Origin: JAIEPW01 sp964471915
GTDB taxonomy: Bacteria > Acidobacteriota > Terriglobia > Bryobacterales > Bryobacteraceae
Direction: 5' to 3'
DNA: 64,000 nucleotides
Assembly (NCBI GenBank): GCA_964471915.1
Contig: CAYYID010000018.1
Location: 29,606-93,605, forward strand
Below are positions 43,830-53,629 of this stretch, piece after piece. The notes beneath the pieces are model-generated. The model was not told the DNA's origin and did no database searches. It was given only the letters and a program-made list of their open reading frames with translations. Position 1 is the stretch's first letter, and each line of letters starts with the position of its first letter. A program made the position numbers and the translations under genes.

Positions 43830-44362
43830 AGCTCCGTATTCTAGCGGCGCGGGTTTCGATTACAAGCAAGAAGTGGTTTCGATCTCGTGTCCTTTCGAGC
43901 GGTGGTGAGGTACGTACGGAGACACTACGGCTGCGGTGTTCGCGCGGCTGCCGCCCGGGGCTCAGAGGGCAGTTCGGGGTTCTGGTCAGGTGGCGGGAAG
44001 TGATTGATTGCAAGACAGTTGGACTGGAACGGATGGAAAAACGGGGGATGTCCCGGGATGACCCTGTATTGCGGAACGGCCGATTGACGGGGGTTTGGTG
44101 AGGGGGTGTTGAGCCGGCAGGGGAAATCCGGCTCAGGGCGGGAGTGAGGTGGCTTTGTGGGTCTGGCGAATGCTCCGTAAGTGGTTGGGGAGATTCGGGT
44201 TGGCGGTTGGGCTCTGGGAGTTCGGGGGATGGTGGGGGATGCCCCCGAACTGCACGAACCGCACCGAACTGCCATGGACTTTGGCCCCCGGCTATCGCCG
44301 GGGGCTCACGGGTTGCCGATGTGAGAGGCCTTGCGCTGGTGGTCCGGGTTTCGGCACCGGCG
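43830..44362. repeat. Hairpin-rich 533-bp gap after the dcw cluster
   Basis: No gene is recognised here. The plus strand is G-rich and holds three strong inverted repeats. TGAGCCGG pairs 44110-44117 with 44128-44135, AGTTCGGGGG pairs 44219-44228 with 44242-44251, and GCCCCCGGC pairs 44284-44292 with 44297-44305 across a TATC loop. None is followed by a T-tract. A 15-nt AT-containing motif at 44004-44018 is repeated exactly before mraZ. The minus-strand gene's promoter lies at 43838-43865. Confidence 0.55.
43838..43865 (-). promoter_or_regulatory. Promoter TTGTAA-16-TAGAAT for the EEP gene
   Basis: Minus-strand TTGTAA (43865-43860) and TAGAAT (43843-43838) are separated by 16 nt. The -10 ends 8 nt before the ATG at 43829. 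GGAG lies 2 nt before the ATG but would fall at or after the transcription start, so the leader would be absent or nearly so. Confidence 0.55.
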
Positions 44363-45556
44363 CTACTGAAGGTGCCGGCGGTCGCGGCGCAGGTACGCCG
44401 GCGTTTCCAGGTCGTTGAGCACGGGTTGGGGCTCGCCGTTGGCGCGGGCGGCCATAGTGCGCGCGGGCGGCTCCGGAGCGGGTTCCGGCATGGGGGCGGC
44501 GGCGACCGGAGGCTGCTCGGGGAGCGGCGCGGCGGCGAGTTCGGGGATCCGGAACTGCTGGCGGTTCATCAGCGGCAGGGACTCGCGCTGGAAGCCGGTG
44601 GCGATGACGGTGATCTTCACTTCGTCGCCGAGGTTCTCGTTCATGACGATGCCGAAGTTGAGCTGGACGTCGTCGTTTTCCGCGGCGGTGCGGATGAGGG
44701 TGCAGGCCTCGTTCACGTCGTGGAGGCTGAGGCGCGAGGAGGCAGTGATGTTGATCAGGATGCCGCGGGCGCCCTTGACGCCGCCGGCCTCCATGAGCGG
44801 CGAACTGATGGCCTTGCGGGCGGCTTCGACGGCGGCGTTGTCGCCGGACGCAGAAGCGGTGCCCATCATGGCGTAGCCCATGCCGAGCATGATGGCGCGG
44901 ATGTCGGAGAAGTCGCGGTTGATGATGCCGGGCGTGGTAATGATGTCGGCGATGCCCTGCACGGCCTGGCGGAGCACGTCGTCGGCGATGCGGAAGCTCT
45001 CGAAGAAGCTGGTGCCCTTGGGCACGAGGTCGAGCAACTGGTCGTTGGGAATCGTGATGACGGTATCGACGACGGTGGCCAGTTCGGCGAGGCCGTGTTC
45101 GGCCTGCTTGCGGCGGCGGGGCCCTTCGAAGTTGAAGGGTTTGGTGATGACGGCGACGGTGAGAGCGTTGAGTTCCTTGGCGAGCGAGGCGACGACGGGC
45201 GCGGCGCCGGTGCCGGTGCCGCCGCCGAGGCCGGCGGTGACGAAGACCATGTCGGCGCCTTCGAGGATCTCGATGATCTTGTCGGTGTCCTCCAGGGCGG
45301 CCTGGCGGCCGACGGTGGGGTCGGAGCCGGCGCCGAGGCCATGGGTCATTTTGGCGCCGATCTGCAGCTTATTGGCGACAGGGGAGGCGTTGAGGGCCTG
45401 CAGGTCCGTGTTGAGGACATGGAACTCGACGCCGGAGACGCCTTCGGTCATCATGCGGGCGACGGCGTTGCCGCCCCCGCCGCCGACGCCGACCACCTTA
45501 ATGCGGGTGCCGAGCGCGAGTTCTTCCTGAATGGCGAATTTCAATCCTTCGAGCAT
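44363..45556 (-). CDS. ftsZ: Cell division protein FtsZ
   Basis: The 397-residue tubulin homologue has the nucleotide-binding glycine loop GLGGGTGTGAAP, the N-terminal KVVGVGGGGGNAV and the T7-loop region. A Pro/Ala/Glu-rich linker leads to the C-terminal conserved peptide PAYLRRDRRHL, which in other bacteria binds FtsA and ZipA. GTP-dependent polymerisation forms the Z-ring. The ATG is preceded by GGAGG. It is the last gene of the dcw cluster, 20 bp after ftsA; the 533-bp gap downstream has no classic terminator. Confidence 0.97.
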   Translation of the reverse strand: MLEGLKFAIQEELALGTRIKVVGVGGGGGNAVARMMTEGVSGVEFHVLNTDLQALNASPVANKLQIGAKMTHGLGAGSDPTVGRQAALEDTDKIIEILEGADMVFVTAGLGGGTGTGAAPVVASLAKELNALTVAVITKPFNFEGPRRRKQAEHGLAELATVVDTVITIPNDQLLDLVPKGTSFFESFRIADDVLRQAVQGIADIITTPGIINRDFSDIRAIMLGMGYAMMGTASASGDNAAVEAARKAISSPLMEAGGVKGARGILINITASSRLSLHDVNEACTLIRTAAENDDVQLNFGIVMNENLGDEVKITVIATGFQRESLPLMNRQQFRIPELAAAPLPEQPPVAAAPMPEPAPEPPARTMAARANGEPQPVLNDLETPAYLRRDRRHLQ

Positions 45557-45576
45557 TTGTCCTCCCGGGTTCTTGC

Positions 45577-46785
45577 TTAACGGCTGACTAGGCCCATCAG
45601 GCCGCTTTTACGTTTCTGGGGGCGGCGCGCCTTGAGACGGGCCGAATACATGGCGAGACCGGCGGCGGTGGTCCACGCCGGATTTTCGAGGTCGTCGGGC
45701 CAACTGGCGATGCCGAGGGCGAGGCCGTTGCGGGCCGGGCAGTCGAGGACGCGCTCGGCGACGTCGCACATGCCATTGAGAAAGGTGCCGCCGCCGACCA
45801 GGACGATGCCTTCCATCAGGTTGCGTCCGGTCATGCCGAGGCGGGCGAGTTCGTTCTTGACGAAGAGGAACATTTCTTCGGCACGAGCTTCGAGGATGTC
45901 GTTGAGGTCGCGGCGCGGAGCTTCGCGCGCGGGGCGTCCGTCGGCGGAGGGCAGCTCGATCAGGCTATTGTCGGCGGTAAGGCCGAGCAGGGCGCAGCCG
46001 TACTGCTGCTTGAGGAGTTCGGCGTCCTCGTAGCTGACGCGGAGGCCGTTGGCGACGTCGCGGGTGAGGTGGTCGGCGGTGACGGGCAGGCTGGAGGCCA
46101 GCAGCACGGACTCGCCTTCGTAGACGATCAGGTCGGCGGAGTGGACCCCGATGTCGAGGACGGCGACACCCTGGGAGCGGTCCTCGGCCAGGACGGCGGC
46201 GTAAGCGGCGGCGAGGGGTTCGTAGACGATCTCCTCGGCGGCGAGGTGGGCCTGGTGCATGGCGGAGATCAGGCCCTGGTAGTCCTGGGTGGAGGTGGTG
46301 ACGATGTGGACGTTGGCTTCCAGTCGCGTGCAGACGGCGCGGCGGGGGTTGCGGTAACCGGCGCGGCCGTCGAGCGTAAAGTCCTGGGGGAGGACATGGA
46401 GCAGGGTGCGGTCGTCCTCGAGGCGGACGCGGGAGGCGAGTTCGACGGCGTAAGTGAGGTCGTCGCGTTCGACTTCGCGGGGGCGGCCGAATTCGTAGAC
46501 GCCGCGGCTGTTGGCGGAGGCGAGTCCGGCGCCGCCGATGCCGCAGACGGCGCCTTCGACGGTGACGCCGGCGAAGCGCTCGGCTTCGGTGACGGTGGAG
46601 CGGATGGAATCGGCGAGAGCGTGGGCGTCGGCTAATCGGCCGCGGAGCCAGCCGGCGGAGGGCTGCACGGCGCCGCCGAGGAACTCGAGGCGATCGCCGT
46701 CGAGCGCCAGGATGACGCAGCGCGTGGAACCGGCGCCGGCGTCCACGCCGACGGCGAGACGCAAGCTATCGGACATCAGGAACAC
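45577..46785 (-). CDS. ftsA: Cell division protein FtsA
   Basis: The 402-residue actin-like protein shows GVDAGAGSTRCVILAL near the N-terminus, the 1C domain region and the ATP-binding GGGTFLNGM and VAVLDIGVHSADLIV loops. It anchors FtsZ to the membrane through a C-terminal amphipathic helix; the C-terminus here ends RPQKRKSGLMGLVSR, a basic helix that fits this. GTG 46785 is used, 6 bp after the ftsQ stop codon, with AAAGGG as ribosome site; ATG 46776 is the alternative. Confidence 0.92.
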   Translation of the reverse strand: MFLMSDSLRLAVGVDAGAGSTRCVILALDGDRLEFLGGAVQPSAGWLRGRLADAHALADSIRSTVTEAERFAGVTVEGAVCGIGGAGLASANSRGVYEFGRPREVERDDLTYAVELASRVRLEDDRTLLHVLPQDFTLDGRAGYRNPRRAVCTRLEANVHIVTTSTQDYQGLISAMHQAHLAAEEIVYEPLAAAYAAVLAEDRSQGVAVLDIGVHSADLIVYEGESVLLASSLPVTADHLTRDVANGLRVSYEDAELLKQQYGCALLGLTADNSLIELPSADGRPAREAPRRDLNDILEARAEEMFLFVKNELARLGMTGRNLMEGIVLVGGGTFLNGMCDVAERVLDCPARNGLALGIASWPDDLENPAWTTAAGLAMYSARLKARRPQKRKSGLMGLVSR

Positions 46786-46791
46786 GCCCTT

Positions 46792-47546
46792 TCATCGCAG
46801 ATCCTCCACGGCAGTAATGCGGTCCTCGATGCGCAGGTCGAGGATGGTGGCGCCCGGCGCGGAGACGCGGACGCGCTGGTAGTACTTCAGAAACGTTTCG
46901 AAGCGGGAGCGGAAGTTCCGCTCGCCCATGAGGAGGACGACGGGGTGGTCCTCGGTGGCGGCAGTGACCTTGAGGTTGTCGGGTTCGGCGGCGTCGACCT
47001 CCGAGACCCGCGCGGCGTGTTCGGAAAGCTCGGCCAGGAGGCGGCGGACGCGGCGGATGCGGTCCCGGCGGACGGGCAGCGGATCGCGAGGCCGGATGCC
47101 CTGGACGACGGGGAGCGCGAAGGGGTCCCCGGGCGGCGCGGGGAGCACGATGCCGTCCTCGTCGATGAGGGCGGAGCGGGAGCCGGGGAGGTAGGCCACG
47201 GGGACGCGCTCATCGAGATCGACGAGCATGCGGTTGGGCCAGACGCGGGAAACGCTGGCGTTGCGGACCCAGTCGAGGGTGAGGAGTTCGTCGCGGCGTT
47301 CCGGGATCGGGGTGAGGTAGACGCTGCGTCCCAGGTCGGCGGCAAAGACGCGGCGGACCTGCGCGGCGGAGGCGAAGCGCGCGCCGGACACCTCGGGGGC
47401 GTCGCGGGCGAGCAGGAAGCGGGCGTCGCGGGAGAGGAAGCCGGTGATCTGATACCAGAGCACGAGCAAGGCGAGCAGGGCCAGGCCGACGGCGGCGCCG
47501 CGCAAGGCGTAGCGAAGGGTGGGGACGGGCTTGGTTTTGACTTCGC

Positions 47547-47550
<4 letters not shown>
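46792..47550 (-). CDS. ftsQ: Cell division protein FtsQ
   Basis: The 252-residue bitopic protein has a short cytoplasmic N-terminus, one transmembrane segment (AVGLALLALLVLWYQITGF) and a periplasmic POTRA plus FtsQ beta domain (LDWVRNASVSRVWPNRMLVDLDERVPVAYL). The start is TTG at 47550, overlapping the murC stop codon as TTGA, because no ATG fits the family and the frame continues into murC otherwise. In many bacteria murB and ddl sit between murC and ftsQ; here they do not. The protein links FtsB/FtsL to the divisome. Confidence 0.88.
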
Positions 47551-48982
<1,432 letters not shown>

Positions 48983-48983
<1 letters not shown>

Positions 48984-50074
48984 CAGGAGCGGCCTCCGCG
49001 GGCGGCGGCGAGTTCTTCGAGGAGCGAGGCCGCGCGGGCGGCGGCGCCGGGGCGGGCAAAACCGCGCGCGGCGGCGCGCATGAGGGCCAGGGAACCGGGG
49101 TGGGCGGCGAGGTCGAGGACCTCGCGGGCCATGATTTCGCCGGTCCAGGCGGCGTCGGGAAAGGTGCGGGCCGCGCCGAGCGCGGCGAGGGCCTCGGCGT
49201 TGCGGCGCTGGTGGTCGTCGGCGGCGAAGGGAAACGGGACCAGGATAGACGGTTTGCCGGCGGCGGCGATTTCGGCGACAGCGCCGGCGCCGGCGCGGGA
49301 GATGACGAGGTCCGCGGCGGCGAAGGCGTGCGGCATGTCGTTGATGAATGCGTGGACTTCCCCGGCGAGGCCGGCAGCGGCGAAGGCGGCGGCGAGCTCC
49401 GGGGCGGAGGCAGGTCCGGTCTGATGGATGAGGCGGACCGGGCGGCCGGCAAGGAGCGGCCAGGCGTCCTGGGCGGCGCGGTTGAGGGTACGGGATCCCT
49501 GACTGCCGCCGGTAATGAGGACGGTGAGCGTCTCCGCGGGGGGGCGGTCCGGCAGCGCGAAGAACTCGGCGCGGACGGGCAGCCCGGTGATCTCCGTGCG
49601 GTCGGGCGGGAAGTAGCGGGCGGCTTCCTCGAAGCTGAGCAGGGCCTTGGCGACGTAGCGGGCGAACCAGCGGTTGGCCGCGCCGGGGATGGCGTTGGGC
49701 TCCATGACGACGACGGGGAGGCGGGCCCAGAGGGCGGCGAGCATCACAGGTCCGGCGACGTAGCCGCCGAGGCTGAAGACGGCGTGAACGTGGTGCTTCG
49801 CCAGGGCGCGCGAGGCCTGCCAGAGGCTGACCGGGAGCTGGGCCAGGGTCTTGAGCTTGCGGACGAGGGAGACACGGTTCAGGCCGCCGATGTCGAGCCA
49901 CTCGAGGGGGAAGCCCGCGGCGGGCACGAGCTGGGCCTCCAGGCCGCGCGGCGTGCCGAAGAAGATGCACTGGTGGCCGCGCGCGCGGAGTTCGCGCGCG
50001 ACGGCGAGCAGGGGCATCACGTGGCCGCCGGTGCCGCCGCCGGCCATGGCGAACGTAAAGGGACCGGCGCTCAT
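48983..50074 (-). CDS. murG: UDP-GlcNAc transferase MurG (lipid II synthesis)
   Basis: The 363-residue GT-B glycosyltransferase makes lipid II from lipid I. Diagnostic blocks are AMAGGGTGGHVMPLLAVA at the N-terminus, LIHQTGP, and the UDP-GlcNAc-binding ISRAGAGAVAEIAAAGKPSILVPFP near the C-terminus. It overlaps ftsW by ATGA and is coupled to murC by TGATG, which implies one translated unit. Peripheral membrane protein on the cytoplasmic face. Confidence 0.95.
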
Positions 50075-51210
50075 CCGGCGTGCTCGCTGATGCTGAGCAG
50101 CATGCCGAGCGACGCCAGGGTGCTCAGCAGGGAACTGCCACCGGAACTGATCATCGGCAGGGGGATCCCCTTGGTGGGCGCGAGGTCCAGCACCACGCTG
50201 ATGTTGATCAAGGCCTGGATGACGACGGCGGCGGTGACGCCGAGGGCGAGGTAGCGGCCGAACTCGTCGGGGACGCAGAAGAACAGGCGGAACCCGCGCC
50301 AAAGGATGACGAGGAAGCCGGCCAGAACGGCGAGAGCGCCCCAGAGGCCGAGTTCTTCACCGATGACGGCGTAGATGAAGTCGGAGTGGGCCTCGGGCAG
50401 GTAGAGCATTTTCTGTTTGCCCTGCATGAGGCCGACACCGAGAACGCCGCCCGCGCCGACGGCGAGCTTGGACTGGCGGACCTGGTAGCCGGGGTCCCGC
50501 ACGGCGGTGGCGCGCTGCATGTACTTGCGGAACTTGCCGTCGCGGTCGAGCTTCTCGAGGATCTTTTCGTCGGGATCGACGTAAGCGAGGACACGGCCGA
50601 GGCGGTACGGCTTGACGGCGATAGCGAGGGCGGCGCAGAGGACGGCGGCGGCGCCGAGGATCGCGATGTAGCGGCGCTCGAGTCCGGCAACGAAGAAGAC
50701 GACGACGGCCATGGCCACCAGCACGACCGCCGTGCCGAGGTCGGCGACGACCACGGCGAAGGTGAGCATGACCACGGCGAGCGCGGCGGGCAGCAGGGTG
50801 TGTTTCGAGTTGATGGAGCGGGAGCGCTGCGCGACGAAGTAGGCGAGGAACACGGCCAGGGCGGGCTTGGCGAACTCGGAGGGTTGCAGCGAGAGGCCGG
50901 CGAGGCGGATCCAGCGGTGAGCGCGGGTGTCGAGGAAGTAGACGGCGACCAGCAGCATCAACACGATGCCGAGCGACGCGAAGGCCCAGGTGGGGTTCTT
51001 CAGGGTCCGGTAGTCGCGGCGCTTGAAGTACATCAGGGCGGCGAAGGCGGCGACGGCCCAGAACAACTGGCGCATGAGGAAGTAGGTATTGGAGTGGAAC
51101 TTCACCTGGGCGATCATCGAGCTGGCCGAGTACATGACGACCAGGCCGACGGCGACCATGACGACGATGGTGACGAACAGGATCCAGTCGGTTCTCAGGC
51201 GTTGCGCCAT
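50071..51210 (-). CDS. ftsW: Peptidoglycan polymerase FtsW (SEDS family)
   Basis: The 379-residue polytopic protein has about ten transmembrane helices and the SEDS signature blocks SLQPSEFAKPALAVFLA and a late TKGIPLPMISSGGSSLL. It polymerises septal glycan together with FtsI. GAGGAG precedes the ATG by 5 nt. The start overlaps the murD 3' end by 16 nt, and its stop codon overlaps the murG start by ATGA. Confidence 0.95.
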   Translation of the reverse strand: MAQRLRTDWILFVTIVVMVAVGLVVMYSASSMIAQVKFHSNTYFLMRQLFWAVAAFAALMYFKRRDYRTLKNPTWAFASLGIVLMLLVAVYFLDTRAHRWIRLAGLSLQPSEFAKPALAVFLAYFVAQRSRSINSKHTLLPAALAVVMLTFAVVVADLGTAVVLVAMAVVVFFVAGLERRYIAILGAAAVLCAALAIAVKPYRLGRVLAYVDPDEKILEKLDRDGKFRKYMQRATAVRDPGYQVRQSKLAVGAGGVLGVGLMQGKQKMLYLPEAHSDFIYAVIGEELGLWGALAVLAGFLVILWRGFRLFFCVPDEFGRYLALGVTAAVVIQALINISVVLDLAPTKGIPLPMISSGGSSLLSTLASLGMLLSISEHAG

Positions 51211-52499
51211 GGGGTCTCCTCGACGAGTTGCTTAAAGACTTTGCCGCGGTGCTCGAAGTTGTCGAACTGGTCGAAGCTGGCGCAGGCCGGGGCCAGCAGA
51301 ACGATGTCGCCGGGGCGGGCGCGGCGTCCGGCTTCGGCGAGAGCGGCGGCGAGGGTGCCGGAACTGACGAGTTCAACGGCGTTCCCGAGTTGGGAGGCGA
51401 TTTTGGGGGCGGCGGCGCCGATGAGGAGCGCGGCGCGGGCCTTGGCGCGGAGGGGCGCGGCGAGCGGCCGGTAGTCGGAGTCCTTGTCCTTGCCGCCGAG
51501 GATGATCCAGAGACCGCCGGGGAAGGCTTCGATGGCCTTGAGCGTCGCGTCGACGTTGGTGGCCTTGGAGTCGTTGTAATAGCGGACGCCGTCGAGCTCG
51601 CGGACGAACTCGAGCCGGTGCTCGACACCCTGGAAGGTGCGGATGGCGGCGCGGATGCGGTCGCGGGGCGCACCGGCGAGGTGGGCGCAGAGCGCGGCGG
51701 CCATCGCGTTCTCGACGTTGTGCGCGCCGGGCAGGGGGATCTCGGCGAGGGGCAGCAGCGGCGAGCCGTCGAGGTAAAGATTGCCGGCGGCGGCGTGGAC
51801 GCCCGTGGGTCCGTTGAACCAGTGGACCTGGGCGCGGGTGTGGGCGGCGAAGGCGGCGACCAGGGGGTCCGCCGCGTTGAGGACGGCGTGGTCGCCGGCG
51901 TGCTGCGACTCGAGGAGGCGGCGCTTCGCGGCGGCGTAGCGCTCCATGGTCCCGTGGCGGTCGAGGTGGTCGGGGGAAAGGTTGAGGACGGCGCCGATGT
52001 TGGCGCGGAACGACGCCGCGGCTTCGAGCTGAAAGCTCGAAAGCTCGAGGACGTTCCACTGGTCCGGGCGCGAGGAGCCGACCATCGAGCAAAGAGGCGT
52101 ACCGATGTTGCCGCCGACCTGGCAGGGGACTCCGCTCTCGCGCAGCAGATGACCGGCGAGCGCCGTGGTGGTGGTCTTGCCGTTGGAGCCGGTGATGCCG
52201 AGCACGGGGCCCTGGAGGTACCAGCCGGCGAGTTCGACGTCACCGATGACGGGGACGCCGCGGGCGCGGGGCGCGTCGAGCAGGGGGAGGTCGAAAGGCA
52301 CACCCGGCGAGAGGACGATCAGGTCGGCGTCCGCGAAGGCGGCGGCGGACTGCGGAACGAACGGCACGGGAAGATCGGCGGCGGGCTGGAGGTCCGTGGC
52401 CCGCACGCGCGCGCCGCGGGCGCGCAGCAGATCCACGGCGGCGCGGCCCGAACGGGCCATGCCGGCGACGACGACCACGGCTCCTGCGACGGTTCTCAT
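51195..52499 (-). CDS. murD: UDP-N-acetylmuramoylalanine-D-glutamate ligase
   Basis: The 434-residue Mur ligase adds D-Glu. Visible are GMARSGRAAVDLLRARGARV at the N-terminus, the P-loop VLGITGSNGKTTTTALAG near residue 100, NLSPDHLDRHGTMERYAAAK and a C-terminal LWIILGGKDKDSDYRPLA. ATG 52499 overlaps the mraY stop codon by ATGA. Its 3' end overlaps the ftsW start by 16 nt. Confidence 0.95.
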   Translation of the reverse strand: MRTVAGAVVVVAGMARSGRAAVDLLRARGARVRATDLQPAADLPVPFVPQSAAAFADADLIVLSPGVPFDLPLLDAPRARGVPVIGDVELAGWYLQGPVLGITGSNGKTTTTALAGHLLRESGVPCQVGGNIGTPLCSMVGSSRPDQWNVLELSSFQLEAAASFRANIGAVLNLSPDHLDRHGTMERYAAAKRRLLESQHAGDHAVLNAADPLVAAFAAHTRAQVHWFNGPTGVHAAAGNLYLDGSPLLPLAEIPLPGAHNVENAMAAALCAHLAGAPRDRIRAAIRTFQGVEHRLEFVRELDGVRYYNDSKATNVDATLKAIEAFPGGLWIILGGKDKDSDYRPLAAPLRAKARAALLIGAAAPKIASQLGNAVELVSSGTLAAALAEAGRRARPGDIVLLAPACASFDQFDNFEHRGKVFKQLVEETPWRNA

Positions 52500-53629
52500 C
52501 GGAGTTTCAGGGTGCTGAGCGCGAACAGGGCCATCACGAGTCCGGCGATCCAGAAGCGGGTGATAACCTTGGCTTCCTCCCAGCCGAGCGCTTCGAAGTG
52601 GTGGTGGAGCGGCGCCATCTTGAAGACGCGCTTGCCGCGGAGCTTGAAGCTGCCCACCTGGATGACGACGGATAGCAGCTCGACGACGTAGACGCCGCCG
52701 ATAAACAGCAGCAGGATCTCCTGCTTGATGAGGACGGCGACGGTGCCCATGGCGCCGCCCAACCCGAGCGCGCCGACATCGCCCATGAAGACTTCGGCGG
52801 GGTGCGCGTTGTACCAGAGGAAGCCGATGGAGGCGCCGGTCATGGCGCCACAGAAGATGGTGAGTTCGTTCGCGCCGGGCAGGCGCGCGAGGTCCAGGTA
52901 CTTGGCGAACTCGGCGTGGCCGGTGACGTAGCAGAGCGCGGTCATGGCGCCCGCGGCGATGATCATGAGGCCGATGGCGAGGCCGTCGAGTCCGTCGGTG
53001 AGGTTGACGGCGTTCGAGGAACCGACGAGAACGAACACCAGGAAGCCGAAGAAGAAGATGAAGCCGAGTGGATACGTGTAGGTGTTCTGGAGCAGCGAGT
53101 CGATGAGCAGGTCCGGCTTGAACTGCTTGAAGAACGGGACGTTCATCGCGGTCTGGTAGCTGCCCCGGGACTGGAGATAGAGCAGGAAGATCCCGACGAG
53201 CAACGCGGCGAGGATCTGGAGCAGCAGCTTCTGGCGCGCGGTAAGCCCGAGGTTCCGCATCTTCTTGACCTTGGTGTAGTCGTCGTAGAAGCCGATGGCG
53301 CCGAAGCTGAGGAGGCCGAGCATCGCGAGCCAGACGTAGGGATTGCGGAGGTTGGCCCACAGCAGCGTGGGGATCACGATGGAGATGATGATCAGCAGGC
53401 CGCCCATGGTCGGCGTGCCGGCCTTGGACTGGTGCGACTTGGGACCTTCCTCGCGGATGTGCTGGCCAATGGACATCGCGCGCAGCTTGCGGATCATCCA
53501 GGGGCCCAGGACGATGGAGAGCAGCAGCGCGGTGAGCGTCGCGCCGGCGGTGCGGAAGGTCGAGTACTGGAAGACGCGAAAGCCCGAGATGGACGGATAG
53601 ATGGTCTCGAAGAGGAGCCAGTAGAGCAT
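52496..53629 (-). CDS. mraY: Phospho-MurNAc-pentapeptide transferase
   Basis: The 377-residue polytopic membrane enzyme makes lipid I. The motifs include GTPTMGGLLIIISI near residue 65, NAVNLTDGLDGLAIG with the catalytic Asp residues near 190 and FMGDVGALGLGGAMG near 265. ATG 53629 overlaps the murF stop codon as TGATG and gives the typical MLYWLLF start, so the GTG at 53641 is rejected. Confidence 0.96.
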   Translation of the reverse strand: MLYWLLFETIYPSISGFRVFQYSTFRTAGATLTALLLSIVLGPWMIRKLRAMSIGQHIREEGPKSHQSKAGTPTMGGLLIIISIVIPTLLWANLRNPYVWLAMLGLLSFGAIGFYDDYTKVKKMRNLGLTARQKLLLQILAALLVGIFLLYLQSRGSYQTAMNVPFFKQFKPDLLIDSLLQNTYTYPLGFIFFFGFLVFVLVGSSNAVNLTDGLDGLAIGLMIIAAGAMTALCYVTGHAEFAKYLDLARLPGANELTIFCGAMTGASIGFLWYNAHPAEVFMGDVGALGLGGAMGTVAVLIKQEILLLFIGGVYVVELLSVVIQVGSFKLRGKRVFKMAPLHHHFEALGWEEAKVITRFWIAGLVMALFALSTLKLR

